From the NCBI RefSeq assembly GCF_006788895.1, contig NZ_VFRA01000001.1, positions 744,001-808,000 of the forward strand: a DNA stretch of 64,000 nucleotides, written 5' to 3'. This DNA comes from Rhodoglobus vestalii (GTDB lineage: Bacteria; Actinomycetota; Actinomycetes; Actinomycetales; Microbacteriaceae). Position numbers and translations under genes: made by a program. This document shows positions 16,819 through 26,810 of the stretch, piece by piece (the first letter of the stretch is position 1; each line of letters begins with the position of its first letter). The notes under the pieces are model-generated. The model was not told where the DNA came from and ran no database searches. It worked only from the letters and a program-made list of their open reading frames with translations.

Positions 16819-17202
16819 CTAGGTTGCTTCGCTGTCGAACGGCGCTTTCTCGCCGTCCGCGAACTGACGCTGGCGCTCAGTAAGAGCTGCCTGCCGTTCT
16901 GCATAGGCCGCAGATCGAGGCGGGCGCACAGTAACCGGCGGCGACTCATCTTCCGTCAGTGCGTCACGGATTATGCGGCGCGGGTCATACTGACGGGGAT
17001 CGAGCTGTTTCCAGTCGATTTCGTCAAAGTCGGGGCCCATCTCTTCACGCATGCGGTTTTTCGCCCCGTTAGCCATGTCGCGCAGTGAGCGCACGAGGCG
17101 CGCCAGCTGGGACGCGTAATACGGCAAGCGGTCGGGGCCCAGCAAAAAGACAGCGAGGATCCCAATGATCAGCAGCTTGTCAAATGTGAGACCGAAGGAC
17201 AC
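16819..17202 (-). CDS. tatB: Sec-independent translocase subunit TatB
   Basis: 127 residues: an N-terminal transmembrane helix (about 6-22, FDKLLIIGILAVFLLGP), the Gly-Pro hinge (LLGPDRLP), an amphipathic helix (YYASQLARLVRSLRDMANGAKNR, split at the middle) and an acidic/polar tail. It has the longer tail expected of TatB rather than TatA. It would form the substrate-receptor complex with TatC for export of folded proteins. It is divergent from the O-methyltransferase gene, an arrangement also seen in other Actinobacteria. Confidence 0.85.
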   Translation of the reverse strand: MSFGLTFDKLLIIGILAVFLLGPDRLPYYASQLARLVRSLRDMANGAKNRMREEMGPDFDEIDWKQLDPRQYDPRRIIRDALTEDESPPVTVRPPRSAAYAERQAALTERQRQFADGEKAPFDSEAT

Positions 17203-17264
17203 CCGTTTAGCTTACCGGCGGCATCGGCTGCTGCGTCTACAGTTGTCTCAGCGATGGGAGAAAT

Positions 17265-17897
17265 GTGTCTGACAAGCAGCTGAGCTGGAAGTACGCCGAG
17301 GAGTTCGTTACCGAACGCCCAGAAATTGCTGCGGCACGCGTGCATGCGAGTGAACTCGGCATCGAGGCTGTCTCCCCCGCGGTTGGCGCGCAACTCGCGT
17401 TGTTAGCCGCAGCAACCAGCGCCAAGAGCATCATCGAGGTGGGTACCGGCGTGGGCATTAGTGGGCTCTGGATGCTCTCCGGAAGTCCCACGGCGCTGCT
17501 CACGACAATCGACTCCGAGCTTGACCACCAGCACGTCGCGCGCACTGTATTCGCCAATGCGAACATTGCCGCAAACCGCGTTCGCCAAATCGGAGGCAAG
17601 GCTTCCGAAGTGCTGCCCCGCATGAACGAGTCAAGCTACGACCTAGTGTTTATCGATGCCGACCCCCATTCGGTGATCGAATATGTCGAACATGGGCTGC
17701 GCCTTGTGCGGCCCGGCGGCGTCGTTGCCGTGGCACACGCGCTCTGGCGCGATCGCGTTGCTGACCCCACCCAACGCGATGCGACAGTCTCCAACTTCCG
17801 ATCACTCCTGAGGGAGATTTCGCAGTCTGAGGCAGTGATCAGTTCCCTCATTCCGGTCGGTGACGGGTTGCTTCAGCTGACCAAGCTCAGCGACTAG
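17265..17897 (+). CDS. SAM-dependent O-methyltransferase, family 3
   Basis: 210 residues of class I methyltransferase. SAM motif I is IIEVGTGVGISGLWML; the acidic motif is TTIDSELDHQ; the post-motif SYDLVFIDADPHSVIEYVE carries the Asp metal ligands of catechol-type O-methyltransferases. It would methylate a small hydroxylated molecule in the cytoplasm; substrate unknown. The GTG at 17265 is used because homology starts at SDKQLSWKYAEEF, with GGAG at 17256-17259 upstream. An ATG two bases earlier is in a different frame. Confidence 0.88.
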   Translation: MSDKQLSWKYAEEFVTERPEIAAARVHASELGIEAVSPAVGAQLALLAAATSAKSIIEVGTGVGISGLWMLSGSPTALLTTIDSELDHQHVARTVFANANIAANRVRQIGGKASEVLPRMNESSYDLVFIDADPHSVIEYVEHGLRLVRPGGVVAVAHALWRDRVADPTQRDATVSNFRSLLREISQSEAVISSLIPVGDGLLQLTKLSD

Positions 17898-17944
17898 CTC
17901 CCACTGGCCCCGCCAGCTCCCACCAGCCTGAACTAGCTCCCACT
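17893..17944. repeat. Three phased copies of AGCTCCCAC before the UvrA-like gene
   Basis: ACTAGCTCCCACT occurs at 17893-17905 and again at 17932-17944, with a shorter AGCTCCCACC copy at 17915-17924. The AGCTCCCAC cores are spaced about 20 and 19 bases, i.e. roughly two helical turns, on one face of the DNA. The array fills the 64-base gap between the methyltransferase stop and the UvrA-like ATG. It could be a regulator-binding array or a small tandem duplication. Confidence 0.5.
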
Positions 17945-17961
17945 CAGGGTCGGTACGTAAT

Positions 17962-20436
17962 ATGGAGCCAATGACGGTGAACGACATGGATGGCTGGGTG
18001 CACGTACGTGGCGCCCGGGAAAACAATCTTCAAAACATTGACCTCGATATTCCTCGCGACCAATTGGTTGTCTTCACGGGTGTCTCCGGTTCAGGAAAGT
18101 CGTCTCTCGCATTTGGCACACTGTATGCCGAAGCACAACGGCGTTACTTTGAATCAGTTGCGCCCTACGCGCGTCGCCTCCTCAACCAGGTTGGTGCACC
18201 CGATGTTGGCGAAATTAGCGGCCTCCCCCCGGCGGTAGCTCTGCAGCAGCGCCGCGGAGCGCCAAGCTCGCGATCGACCGTTGGCACGATTACGACCCTG
18301 TCAAACCTGCTGCGGATGCTGTACTCCCGCGCGGGCACATATCCGTTCGGTGTCGATCACCTCTCCGCTGAAGCCTTCTCCCCCAACACCGCGGCGGGAG
18401 CGTGCCCTCGTTGCCATGGTCTCGGAGTCGTGCACGATGTCACGGAAGACCTGCTCGTGCCTGACCCGTCACTGAGCATCCGTGATGGGGCAATTGCGGC
18501 ATGGCCGGGCGCGTGGCAGGGCGCAAACCTGCGCAGCATTGTGAGCGGTCTCGACATTGACATCGAGAAGCCGTGGAACACGTTGAGTCGCACCGACCGC
18601 GAGTGGTTGCTGTACACCGACGAACAACCCTCTGTCCTGGTTAAGCCGGAACGGGATCGAATAGATAACGGCTACTACGGCAAGTTTTGGAGCGCGCGCA
18701 AGCACATCATGAACGTGCTCTCGCAGTCTCAGAGCCAGCGGATGCGCGACCGCGCGTTGCGCTTTGTGCAGAGCATGCAGTGCCCTGACTGTCTCGGCAG
18801 CGGCCTCCAGCCGAGCGCCGGTGCCGTGACCTTCGCCGGGCTCACCATTGCGCAAATGAACGCGGTGCCCTTGGCCGATATTGCCACCCGGTTGCGGCAC
18901 GGAATCGATGCGTCGCCGAACAGCGGCGAGAGCGCACCGGCCGAAACCACCGAAGTTGCCCGCCGAATTACCCACGACGTGATCGCGAGGGTTGACGTTC
19001 TTCTTGACTTGGGACTTGGCTACCTAAGCCTTGGCAGAAACTCCACCACCCTCTCCCCCGGCGAATCACAACGGTTGCGGATCGCCACCCAACTGCGCTC
19101 GGGTCTCTTCGGAGTCATCTACGTTCTGGATGAACCCTCGGCAGGCCTGCACCCCGCGGATGCTCAACCGCTGCTCGACGTTCTCGACCGATTGAAAGCT
19201 TCGGGCAACTCACTCTTTGTCGTCGAACACGATCTCGACGTCATCCGTCGCGCCGATTGGGTGATCGATATTGGTCCCGGTGCCGGTGAGGGTGGGGGCC
19301 AGCTCGTATACTCGGGCCCCGTGGATGGCCTTGCCGCGGTCGAAGAATCGGTGACCGGCCGCTATCTGTTTCCGCGCGCTGCACCGTCTGCGCGCGAGGT
19401 TCGCACGCCCGACTCCTGGCTTCGATTAGCCGAGGCATCCCTCCACAATCTTCGGAATGTCACCGTCGATTTTCCGCTCGGCGTGATGACCGCAGTTACG
19501 GGTGTTTCTGGATCGGGGAAATCGACTCTTGTCACCCAAGTTCTCGCTCAGATAGTGCGCCGGCACCTCGGCGCAACTCCGGATGACCCAGAAGCTGCAG
19601 AGCGACAGGTCGATATCGGCGATGTTTCGGGAGTCGACGCGTTCGATCGCCTCGTTCTCGTCGATCAACGCCCGATCGGGCGGACGCCCCGCTCAAACCT
19701 CGCCACCTACACCGGGATGTTTGATGTTGTTCGCAAACTGTTTGCCGCGACCGACGAGTCGAAAGCTCGTGACTACACGGCGAGTCGCTTCTCCTTCAAC
19801 GTCGCGGGCGGGCGCTGCGAGACATGTCAGGGTGAAGGTTTCGTGTCTGTCGAACTGCTCTTCCTGCCCGGTACCTATGCACCGTGCCACACCTGTCATG
19901 GCGCTCGGTACAACACCGAGACCCTCGAAGTGACTTATCACGACCGGTCGATCGCAGAAGTCTTGGCAATGACCGTCGACACCGCAGCAGGGTTCTTTGC
20001 CGATGTTCCCTCGGCCACTCGCAGTCTCACGGCACTTCGCGACGTCGGGCTTGGCTATCTTCGACTTGGCCAGCCCGCAACAGAGCTCAGTGGCGGCGAA
20101 GCCCAGCGCATCAAGCTGGCAACCGAACTGCAACGCGCCCAGCGCGGTCACGCGCTCTACCTGCTCGACGAGCCGACCTCAGGGCTCCACCCCGCAGACA
20201 TCCGCCTTTTACTCAATCAGCTGCAACAACTTGTTGACGCCGGCAACACCGTGATCGTAGTAGAACACGATCACGCCACGATCACGGCATGCGATTGGGT
20301 CATCGACCTAGGCCCGGGCGGAGGCGATGCTGGGGGTCAGGTTGTCGCTTCAGGAACTCCCGACTCCGTGGCCCAGGGGCCGGGCGCAACAGCCGAGCAC
20401 CTCGCCAAGTGGAAAGCCAGAAACCAGCCCGCTTAA
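17962..20436 (+). CDS. UvrA-like (class II) ABC ATPase
   Basis: 824 residues with two ABC ATPase cores. Walker A motifs are [12 protein letters not shown] and [13 protein letters not shown]; signatures are [15 protein letters not shown] and [15 protein letters not shown]. Zinc-finger cysteines appear in [16 protein letters not shown] and [14 protein letters not shown]. It is ~120 residues shorter than canonical UvrA (about 950), the size of class II UvrA/UvrA-like proteins that lack part of the UvrB-binding region and are linked to drug or DNA-intercalator tolerance. It is probably not the housekeeping UvrA. The ATG at 17971 (MTVNDMDG) is an alternative start with GGAG 4 bases upstream. The stop overlaps the convergent DUF3117 gene. 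Confidence 0.9.
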   Translation: MEPMTVNDMDGWVHVRGARENNLQNIDLDIPRDQLVVFTGVSGSGKSSLAFGTLYAEAQRRYFESVAPYARRLLNQVGAPDVGEISGLPPAVALQQRRGAPSSRSTVGTITTLSNLLRMLYSRAGTYPFGVDHLSAEAFSPNTAAGACPRCHGLGVVHDVTEDLLVPDPSLSIRDGAIAAWPGAWQGANLRSIVSGLDIDIEKPWNTLSRTDREWLLYTDEQPSVLVKPERDRIDNGYYGKFWSARKHIMNVLSQSQSQRMRDRALRFVQSMQCPDCLGSGLQPSAGAVTFAGLTIAQMNAVPLADIATRLRHGIDASPNSGESAPAETTEVARRITHDVIARVDVLLDLGLGYLSLGRNSTTLSPGESQRLRIATQLRSGLFGVIYVLDEPSAGLHPADAQPLLDVLDRLKASGNSLFVVEHDLDVIRRADWVIDIGPGAGEGGGQLVYSGPVDGLAAVEESVTGRYLFPRAAPSAREVRTPDSWLRLAEASLHNLRNVTVDFPLGVMTAVTGVSGSGKSTLVTQVLAQIVRRHLGATPDDPEAAERQVDIGDVSGVDAFDRLVLVDQRPIGRTPRSNLATYTGMFDVVRKLFAATDESKARDYTASRFSFNVAGGRCETCQGEGFVSVELLFLPGTYAPCHTCHGARYNTETLEVTYHDRSIAEVLAMTVDTAAGFFADVPSATRSLTALRDVGLGYLRLGQPATELSGGEAQRIKLATELQRAQRGHALYLLDEPTSGLHPADIRLLLNQLQQLVDAGNTVIVVEHDHATITACDWVIDLGPGGGDAGGQVVASGTPDSVAQGPGATAEHLAKWKARNQPA

Positions 20437-20606
20437 ACGGCGGCTACAACACCTGCAAGAGCATCATGGAGTTCTTTGGCCTCGTCGTCGTTAACAGAAA
20501 CAACGAGACGACCGCCACCTTCAAGGGGCACGCGAACAATGATGAGACGACCCTCTTTGACAGCCTCCATCGGCCCGTCACCGGTTCTCGGTTTCATGGC
20601 TGCCAT
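20433..20606 (-). CDS. DUF3117 small protein
   Basis: 57 residues beginning MAAMKPRTGDGPMEAVKEGR and including VPLEGGGRLVVSV, the conserved core of the actinobacterial DUF3117 family. Soluble, function unknown. The ATG at 20606 is preceded by AAAGGGGACTAGCT, a reasonable Shine-Dalgarno. The frame is open further upstream but that part has no conserved sequence. It ends tail-to-tail with the UvrA-like gene, overlapping by 4 bases. Confidence 0.9.
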   Translation of the reverse strand: MAAMKPRTGDGPMEAVKEGRLIIVRVPLEGGGRLVVSVNDDEAKELHDALAGVVAAV

Positions 20607-20700
20607 AGCTAGTCCCCTTTCATTGGTACTTACTCCCATTATCCCGCATAACAGGTGGATACCGAAACCCAACAGAAGCATCTCTGGATAACTCTTCAGT

Positions 20701-21930
20701 TTATGGCGGAGACCAGTCATAGTTATCCACCCACCACCCAATGTGAATCCAGCCCCACTGACCCGCGATGCAGGCGAGCACAAGCAGAATTCGGTAGCGG
20801 GGAGACTTAGGCTGGGCAAGTATGCCCGCGAGCGGAAACATCGGCATCAGGAGCCGGAAAGTGCTCGACTGCGGAAAAAATACCGCCAGAATATAGAGCG
20901 CGTAACTCACCAACCACAAGCGCAGGTCGACACCCAACCGCCGCGCAGGCCGGGTGAGAAGAAATCCGAAGAAGCCAAGAACCCCGGCAACGATCAGCAC
21001 CGAAAGCAGCCACTGCGGAACATTCCACCAAGCGGCCCAAAAACCGGCAGCTTGAAACCACGCCGCAAATGGCACCAGTTCGACATGGCCGATGTAGGGC
21101 GCACGCCAGGCCAACTCAGTGTCGGTGTAGGCGCTGAGCGACCCCGTTACCGCCGCCGCAATCAACAACCACGCAAACCCCATGACCACGCTAAACACCG
21201 TCGCTGAGACTGCCGCAACCGCCTCTCGACGGGGAAACCCATCACGACCGCGAACCCACCAGCGGTAGACAACGTGTAAGCCGAGCGCGAGCGCGAAGGC
21301 AAGCCCGCTCGGCCTGGTGAGTGACATCACCGCGATGACGGGAAACAGCATCCAGTAGTGACGCTTCATCAGCCAGTAGAGGGCAAGCATGAGCAGAAAC
21401 AGCGACATTGATTCGGCGTAGGCGACCTGCAGAATGGCCGAGAGGGGGGCGAAACAAAAAATCACCACTGAGAACAGAGCAGTGCGTGCCGGGAGCACAT
21501 GATTCATCATCCGGTAAAACACTAGTGCCGCTGCAAGCGCAAACCCCAGCGAGACAATGACGGCCACGACAGCGAAATCGAGTGTCGTCACCGTCATAAA
21601 GAAGCGCACGATGGCCGGATAGACGGGCATGAATGCCCACGCATTCTCGGCAACATAACCCGCATCATCCCGAGGCAACTCGGTCGGATACCCAGTGAGC
21701 GCAATGATGTAGTACCAGTGGCCGTCCCAGATTTTCGCGAACGAGAAGTAGTCCGGCCGCGGTCCCGTCCAGCTATTGGCCGGCTGAATGGATGCGTACG
21801 CCAACAGAATGGATGTCGTGACGACCCGGGAGGCGGCGAAGATCGCGATGACCGCAACCCACCATCGTTCGGGGGCAAGCACCGCCGTTGTTGCCCGGCG
21901 CACCGCGGAGGCTAGCGAGCGGTCAGCCAC
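20701..21930 (-). CDS. PIG-V-like GT-C glycosyltransferase, multi-pass membrane
   Basis: 409 residues with about 9-10 transmembrane segments. The first extracytoplasmic loop holds an acidic GT-C-type motif (WDGHWYYIIALTGYP) and the sequence VAYAESMSLFLLMLALYW resembles PIG-V/mannosyltransferase family proteins. It would transfer a polyprenyl-phosphate-linked sugar at the outer face of the membrane, perhaps to a lipid or protein; acceptor unknown. Its start lies 19 bases inside the end of dapE on the same strand, so it is likely co-transcribed with dapE. Confidence 0.75.
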   Translation of the reverse strand: MADRSLASAVRRATTAVLAPERWWVAVIAIFAASRVVTTSILLAYASIQPANSWTGPRPDYFSFAKIWDGHWYYIIALTGYPTELPRDDAGYVAENAWAFMPVYPAIVRFFMTVTTLDFAVVAVIVSLGFALAAALVFYRMMNHVLPARTALFSVVIFCFAPLSAILQVAYAESMSLFLLMLALYWLMKRHYWMLFPVIAVMSLTRPSGLAFALALGLHVVYRWWVRGRDGFPRREAVAAVSATVFSVVMGFAWLLIAAAVTGSLSAYTDTELAWRAPYIGHVELVPFAAWFQAAGFWAAWWNVPQWLLSVLIVAGVLGFFGFLLTRPARRLGVDLRLWLVSYALYILAVFFPQSSTFRLLMPMFPLAGILAQPKSPRYRILLVLACIAGQWGWIHIGWWVDNYDWSPP

Positions 21931-23009
21931 GCCCTCAGCCCCTGCTCGCAGGCCACAATCTCACGCGTGGCCACCCGTTCATCATCAGCGTGGGCGCGCA
22001 GCGGGTTTCCGGGCCCATAGTTGACGGCCGGCACACCAAGTTCGGAGAAACGGGCAACGTCTGTCCAGCCATACTTGGGCGCGGGGGTACCACCGACAGC
22101 CATAATGAATTCTTGGGCGATCGCTGAATCCAGCCCGGGGCGCGCTCCCCCGGCGAGGTCGGTAACCTCAAAATCGAAGCCAACAAAAATCTCGCTCAGG
22201 TGCGCAATTGCCTGCTCGGGACTGCGGTCGGGGGCGAAGCGAAAATTGACCGTGACGATCGCAGCATCAGGAATCACGTTGCCGGCAACCCCACCCGAGA
22301 TTCCGACAGCATTGAGCCCCTCGCGATATACCAGACCATCCACTTCGTGCTGCTCTGGCTCGTAGGCCGCCAAAATTGCCAGCACCGGCGCTGCTGCGTG
22401 GATCGCGTTCTCGCCCATCCAGGCGCGTGCGGAGTGTGCCCGCAGCCCCGTCAACCGAATATCGATGCGTGCAGTGCCGTTACAGCCTCCCTCGATACTG
22501 GAGTTGGATGGCTCACCGATGATGGCAAAGTCACCAATCATGAGATCTGGTCGATTGCGGGCCAGCCTGCCAAGACCGTTGAGCTCAGCCTCAACCTCCT
22601 CATGGTCATAGAAAATCCAGGTCACGTCGATCATCGGATCGGTCAGTTCCGCGGCCAACTTCAGCGCGATGGCGACCGCACCTTTCATATCAACCGTTCC
22701 GCGACCCATCAGGTGTTCTTCACCATCAAAAATTTCGGTGGTCGTGGGCAAATTTTGGTTCACCGGCACCGTATCGAGGTGGCCGGCAATCACAACACGC
22801 TGAGGCTTCCCGCCACTGGTGCGGGCGACGACGGCATCGGCGTCACGGATCACCTCAAGATGTCCGAATGCGCGAAGAGCAGTCTCGACGGCATCCGCAA
22901 TTCGACGCTCATTGCCAGAAACCGACTCGATATCGCACAACTGGCGGGTGAGGTCGGGGCTGGAGGCACCCAAATCGAGCACGGGAACGGTGGGGTCGGT
23001 CACAGGCAT
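21912..23009 (-). CDS. dapE: Succinyl-diaminopimelate desuccinylase
   Basis: 365 residues of M20 metallopeptidase fold. Metal-binding motifs are VVIAGHLDTVPVN (76-82), MGRGTVDMKGAVA, FYDHEEVEAELNGLGRL (Glu general base) and the C-terminal GPGNPLRAHADDERV. It hydrolyses N-succinyl-LL-2,6-diaminopimelate to LL-DAP for lysine and peptidoglycan. The ATG at 23009 is chosen because the family N-terminus begins there; the open frame upstream would run across the divergent dapD promoter and gene. It is divergent from dapD with 26 bases between starts. Confidence 0.9.
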   Translation of the reverse strand: MPVTDPTVPVLDLGASSPDLTRQLCDIESVSGNERRIADAVETALRAFGHLEVIRDADAVVARTSGGKPQRVVIAGHLDTVPVNQNLPTTTEIFDGEEHLMGRGTVDMKGAVAIALKLAAELTDPMIDVTWIFYDHEEVEAELNGLGRLARNRPDLMIGDFAIIGEPSNSSIEGGCNGTARIDIRLTGLRAHSARAWMGENAIHAAAPVLAILAAYEPEQHEVDGLVYREGLNAVGISGGVAGNVIPDAAIVTVNFRFAPDRSPEQAIAHLSEIFVGFDFEVTDLAGGARPGLDSAIAQEFIMAVGGTPAPKYGWTDVARFSELGVPAVNYGPGNPLRAHADDERVATREIVACEQGLRAWLTAR

Positions 23010-23035
23010 GCACCCAGTGTAGATAATCTGGAAGC

Positions 23036-23977
23036 ATGACTTCGCGCACAGCATGGGGATACGGACTTGCAACAATCGCCGGCGATGGAACAACACTCGA
23101 TGTGTGGTTTCCTGCCCCGCACCTGGGATCCATCCCGCAGGGAACTGACCCGCACTACACCCCGGCCGACCTGGAGCAGCACCTGGGTGACGATCCGCGC
23201 CGCCGAGTGAGCACCCAATTCGTGACGGTAGAGATCGATCTGGATGCCGCACCACACAACACGGCAGACGCCTACCTACGCCTACACCTGCTCAGTCATC
23301 TTCTCGTCGAACCCAACAGCATCAACCTCGACGGTCTCTTCGGCGCCCTCCCGATCGTCGTGTGGACCACGGCCGGAGCGGTGCATCCCGACGACTTTGC
23401 CGAACTTCGATTCTCGCTGCAGCGAGCCGGTATCGCTGTCACCGGTGTCGATAAATTCCCGCGGATGCTCGACTATGTGATCCCTGGGCGTGTGCGCATC
23501 GCCGACGCCTCTCGCGTGCGCCTCGGCGCCTACCTCTCGCCCGGTACCACGGTGATGCACGAGGGTTTCGTCAACTTCAATGCTGGCACGCTCGGCAGTT
23601 CGATGGTGGAGGGGCGCATCTCGCAGGGTGTTGTTGTGGGCGACGGTGCCGATATTGGTGGCGGAGCATCCATCATGGGCACTCTCAGCGGTGGCGGCAC
23701 CGAGCGCGTATCGATTGGTGCGCGTGCGCTTTTGGGCGCCAACTCGGGCATCGGCATTGCGATCGGCGATGACTCGGTGGTTGAGGCTGGCCTCTATGTG
23801 ACTGCGGGAACCAAGGTGACCATCATTGATGGTTCGCCAACCCCTCGCACCGTCAAAGCTGTTGAACTCAGTGGTGTGAACGGGTTGTTGTTCCGCCGCA
23901 ATTCACTCACCGGCGCTGTCGAGGTTTTGCCTCGCAGCGGCAGCGGGGTCGTGCTGAATACCGTGCTGCACGCCTAG
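23036..23977 (+). CDS. dapD: 2,3,4,5-tetrahydropyridine-2,6-dicarboxylate N-succinyltransferase
   Basis: 313 residues. The C-terminal half is a left-handed beta-helix of hexapeptide repeats ([20 protein letters not shown] onward, with [20 protein letters not shown]), as in actinobacterial DapD. It succinylates tetrahydrodipicolinate using succinyl-CoA, upstream of DapC and DapE, both nearby. GATAAT (23022-23027, within TAGATAAT) ends 8 bases before the ATG, with GGAA between, so the mRNA is leaderless or nearly so. The last 4 bases overlap convergent gltA. Confidence 0.95.
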   Translation: MTSRTAWGYGLATIAGDGTTLDVWFPAPHLGSIPQGTDPHYTPADLEQHLGDDPRRRVSTQFVTVEIDLDAAPHNTADAYLRLHLLSHLLVEPNSINLDGLFGALPIVVWTTAGAVHPDDFAELRFSLQRAGIAVTGVDKFPRMLDYVIPGRVRIADASRVRLGAYLSPGTTVMHEGFVNFNAGTLGSSMVEGRISQGVVVGDGADIGGGASIMGTLSGGGTERVSIGARALLGANSGIGIAIGDDSVVEAGLYVTAGTKVTIIDGSPTPRTVKAVELSGVNGLLFRRNSLTGAVEVLPRSGSGVVLNTVLHA

Positions 23978-25269
23978 CGCTGGGGCCAAGCGCGTGTTTC
24001 GGGCCCCGTGTAGAGCTGCTGCGGGCGACCAATCTTAGTATTCGGGTCTTGGTTCATTTCACGCCAGTTCGCGATCCAGCCGGGAAGGCGACCAATGGCG
24101 AATAGGACGGTAAACATGCGTGGAGGGAACCCCATCGCCTTGTAAATTACTCCCGTATAGAAGTCGACATTGGGGTACAGCTTGCGCTCAACGAAGTAGT
24201 CGTCGGCGAGGGCAACCTCTTCGAGCTCGCGGGCGAGGTCAAGCAGCGGGTCGCTGACGCCGAGGTCAGCAAGAACCTCATCAGCACTCTCTTTCACGAG
24301 ACGGGCTCGCGGGTCGAAGCTTTTATAGACGCGATGGCCGAAGCCCATCAGACGAACACCGTCTTCTTTGCGCTTCACGCGTTCGACAAACTTTTGAACG
24401 CCCTCGCCAGACTGCTGGATTTCACTCAGCATCTTGAGCACCGCTTCGTTCGCGCCACCATGGAGCGGACCGTAGAGGGCGTTGATGCCCGCGGAAATCG
24501 AAACGAAGATGTTCGCCTCGGTCGAACCAACAAGACGCACGGTCGAAGTGGATGCATTCTGTTCGTGGTCTTCGTGCAAGATGAGCAGACGCTCAAGCGC
24601 CTTGCTCAGAACAGGATTGACCTCATACTCCTCGGCCATGTTGCCGAAGTTTAGTTTCAAAAAATTGTCGACAAAGCTCAGCGAGTTATCGGGGTACAGC
24701 AGTGCCTGACCCAGCGACTTCTTATGAGCGTAAGCAGCAATGACGGGCAACTTAGCAAGCAGTCGAATGGTCGAAAGCTCAACCTGCTCAGGGTCGCGCA
24801 CGTCATGTGAGTCTTCGTAATACGTCGACAGCGCCGACACTGCGCTGGACAGCACCGACATCGGGTGCGCACTGTGTGGCAATGCGTCGAAGAAGCGACG
24901 AAGGTCTTCGTGCAGCAGGGTGTGACGACGAATATTCTCATCGAATTCCGCGAGCTGCGAGGCGCTCGGAAGCTCACCATAGATGAGCAACCACGCTACT
25001 TCTAGATAGGTGGACTTGGCGGCAACATCTTCGATTGCATAGCCGCGGTAGCGAAGAATGCCACGATCACCATCGATGTAGGTGATCTCGCTGCGAGTCG
25101 AGGCGGTATTCACAAAACCCTGGTCGAGTGCCGTGTAACCGGTCTGCTTCATGAAGGTAGAGATATCGATGCTGTTGTGACCATCGACTCCATGGACTAT
25201 TGGAAATTCGGCACTGCCCCCCGGAAAGTGGAGGGTGGCCATCTCTGAGTCTTGACGGGCATCATTCAC
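23974..25269 (-). CDS. gltA: Citrate synthase (type II)
   Basis: 431 residues with the citrate synthase signatures: first catalytic His in [11 protein letters not shown], second in [16 protein letters not shown], and Asp in [15 protein letters not shown]. The N-terminal beta-domain (residues ~12-60) marks the hexameric type II enzyme. It condenses oxaloacetate and acetyl-CoA in the TCA cycle. The upstream gap to dapC (99 bases) contains a small hairpin AGCCT-ACA-AGGCT at 25276-25288. ATG 25269 lacks a strong Shine-Dalgarno; a second ATG (MATLHFPGG) lies nine codons in. Confidence 0.96.
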   Translation of the reverse strand: MNDARQDSEMATLHFPGGSAEFPIVHGVDGHNSIDISTFMKQTGYTALDQGFVNTASTRSEITYIDGDRGILRYRGYAIEDVAAKSTYLEVAWLLIYGELPSASQLAEFDENIRRHTLLHEDLRRFFDALPHSAHPMSVLSSAVSALSTYYEDSHDVRDPEQVELSTIRLLAKLPVIAAYAHKKSLGQALLYPDNSLSFVDNFLKLNFGNMAEEYEVNPVLSKALERLLILHEDHEQNASTSTVRLVGSTEANIFVSISAGINALYGPLHGGANEAVLKMLSEIQQSGEGVQKFVERVKRKEDGVRLMGFGHRVYKSFDPRARLVKESADEVLADLGVSDPLLDLARELEEVALADDYFVERKLYPNVDFYTGVIYKAMGFPPRMFTVLFAIGRLPGWIANWREMNQDPNTKIGRPQQLYTGPETRAWPQR

Positions 25270-25368
25270 TATTACAGCCTACAAGGCTTGAAAGGACAGT
25301 GTCACACCCGCCAAGCAAACTCCTTATGCTTTGGAGGTCGACGACAAGGGGTGAGGCAGTTAGTGCAC

Positions 25369-26475
25369 TTAAGCCAGCAATTCGAGCCGAGCTACCGCAT
25401 CCGCAATCGTGTCATCACTTGCCGTCAGCGCGATGCGCACGTGTCGCGGAGGTGCTTCACCGTAAAAGGAACCCGGGACAACGAGAATGCCTGTCTGAGC
25501 GAGATCTCCGACGGTTTGCCAGGAATCCTCGTTCTTAGTTGCCCACAAGTAGAGGCCCGCAACGCTATCGTCAATGTGGAATCCGGCCCGTTCAAGCGCC
25601 GGAATCAGTTTGGCTCGCCGCGAACGGTATAGCTCACGCTGGTGAGCCACGTGGGCCTCATCGCTCAACGCCGTGACCATCGCCTCCTGCACTGGCCCGG
25701 GAGCGATTAGTCCGGCATGCTTGCGAACCGCCAACAGCTCCGCGATAAGACCGGAGCACCCTGCGACAAACGCGGCGCGATAGCCAGCGAGATTTGACTG
25801 TTTGCTCAGCGAGTAAACCGCCAACACCGATGAGCGATCGTTGCCAACCACCTCGGGATCGAGAATTGAGGGTGTGGGGTCAGAGCCGTTCCAGTTCAGT
25901 TCGGCATAACACTCATCGGAGGCGATCACTGCGCCCAGTTCCCGGGCACGGGCGACCGCCGCGCCTAACTCGACCACATCGGCAACACGACCATCCGGGT
26001 TGCCGGGGCTATTAAGCCATACGAGGGCCGTGTTCTCGGGCCATTCAGCCGGGTTATCTGAGGCGAGTGCCGTGGCCCCGACCAGTGCCGCGCCAATCGC
26101 GTAGGTCGGATACGCCACCGATGGGTGCACCACAACATCGTCTTTGCCAAGCCCGAGCAGCATCGGCAGCAGTGCCACCAGTTCTTTGGAACCGATCGTG
26201 GGCAGCACATTATCGACCGTCAACCCGGTCACACCACGACGGCGCTCAAACCACTCAACAATTGCCTCGCGCAACTGCGCGGTGCCCATTGTCGTGGGGT
26301 AGGCGTGCGCGTCCGTTGCCGCAGCAAGGGTGTCACGAATGATCTGCGGGGTGGGGTCTACCGGCGACCCTACGGAAAGGTCAACGACACCATCAGGATG
26401 CGATTGCGCAATTTTTGCGTAGGGAACGAGAGCGTCCCACGGAAAATTGGGCAAAGACAGCGGCGTGCGCGCCAT
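25369..26475 (-). CDS. dapC: N-succinyl-diaminopimelate aminotransferase
   Basis: 368 residues of class I/II aminotransferase. PLP motifs are LNSPGNPDGRV, SDECYAELNW and the Schiff-base Lys in VYSLSKQSNLAGYR. Its position directly behind a 7Fe ferredoxin, one-base overlap (TGATG), is the typical actinobacterial dapC-fdxA pair. It converts N-succinyl-2-amino-6-oxopimelate to N-succinyl-LL-DAP with glutamate, between DapD and DapE, whose genes are 2.4 kb away. Confidence 0.92.
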   Translation of the reverse strand: MARTPLSLPNFPWDALVPYAKIAQSHPDGVVDLSVGSPVDPTPQIIRDTLAAATDAHAYPTTMGTAQLREAIVEWFERRRGVTGLTVDNVLPTIGSKELVALLPMLLGLGKDDVVVHPSVAYPTYAIGAALVGATALASDNPAEWPENTALVWLNSPGNPDGRVADVVELGAAVARARELGAVIASDECYAELNWNGSDPTPSILDPEVVGNDRSSVLAVYSLSKQSNLAGYRAAFVAGCSGLIAELLAVRKHAGLIAPGPVQEAMVTALSDEAHVAHQRELYRSRRAKLIPALERAGFHIDDSVAGLYLWATKNEDSWQTVGDLAQTGILVVPGSFYGEAPPRHVRIALTASDDTIADAVARLELLA

Positions 26476-26810
26476 CAGTCTGAAGATCCGCCGCCCTCGG
26501 GAAGCGCCGCGACGAGTGGATGATCGATGTCGATAGCCCCCACCTTCGCTGCCCCTCCTGGCGAACTGACTTCGAGGAGGTCAAAGAATTCGACGTTGAC
26601 CTTGTAGTAATCTGCCCACTTATCGGGCGTGTCATCTTCGTAGTAGATGGCCTCGACGGGGCACACGGGCTCACAGGCACCACAATCCACGCACTCATCG
26701 GGGTGGATGTACAGCATGCGGCCGCCCTCGTAGATGCAATCGACGGGGCACTCGTCGACACACGCGCGATCCTTCAGATCGACACAGGGCTGGGCGATGA
26801 TGTACGTCAC
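26475..26810 (-). CDS. fdxA: 7Fe ferredoxin
   Basis: 111 residues with Cys9, 17, 21, 25 and a second set at 40, 43, 46, 50 (DECVDCGACEPVCPVEAI). This is the FdxA layout with one [3Fe-4S] and one [4Fe-4S] cluster. The C-terminal ~45 residues are an extension with VNVEFFDLL. It is a cytoplasmic one-electron carrier. The GTG start overlaps the stop of the upstream PIG-L gene (GTGA), and the gene stop overlaps the dapC start, so translation of the three is coupled. Confidence 0.95.
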   Translation of the reverse strand: MTYIIAQPCVDLKDRACVDECPVDCIYEGGRMLYIHPDECVDCGACEPVCPVEAIYYEDDTPDKWADYYKVNVEFFDLLEVSSPGGAAKVGAIDIDHPLVAALPEGGGSSD

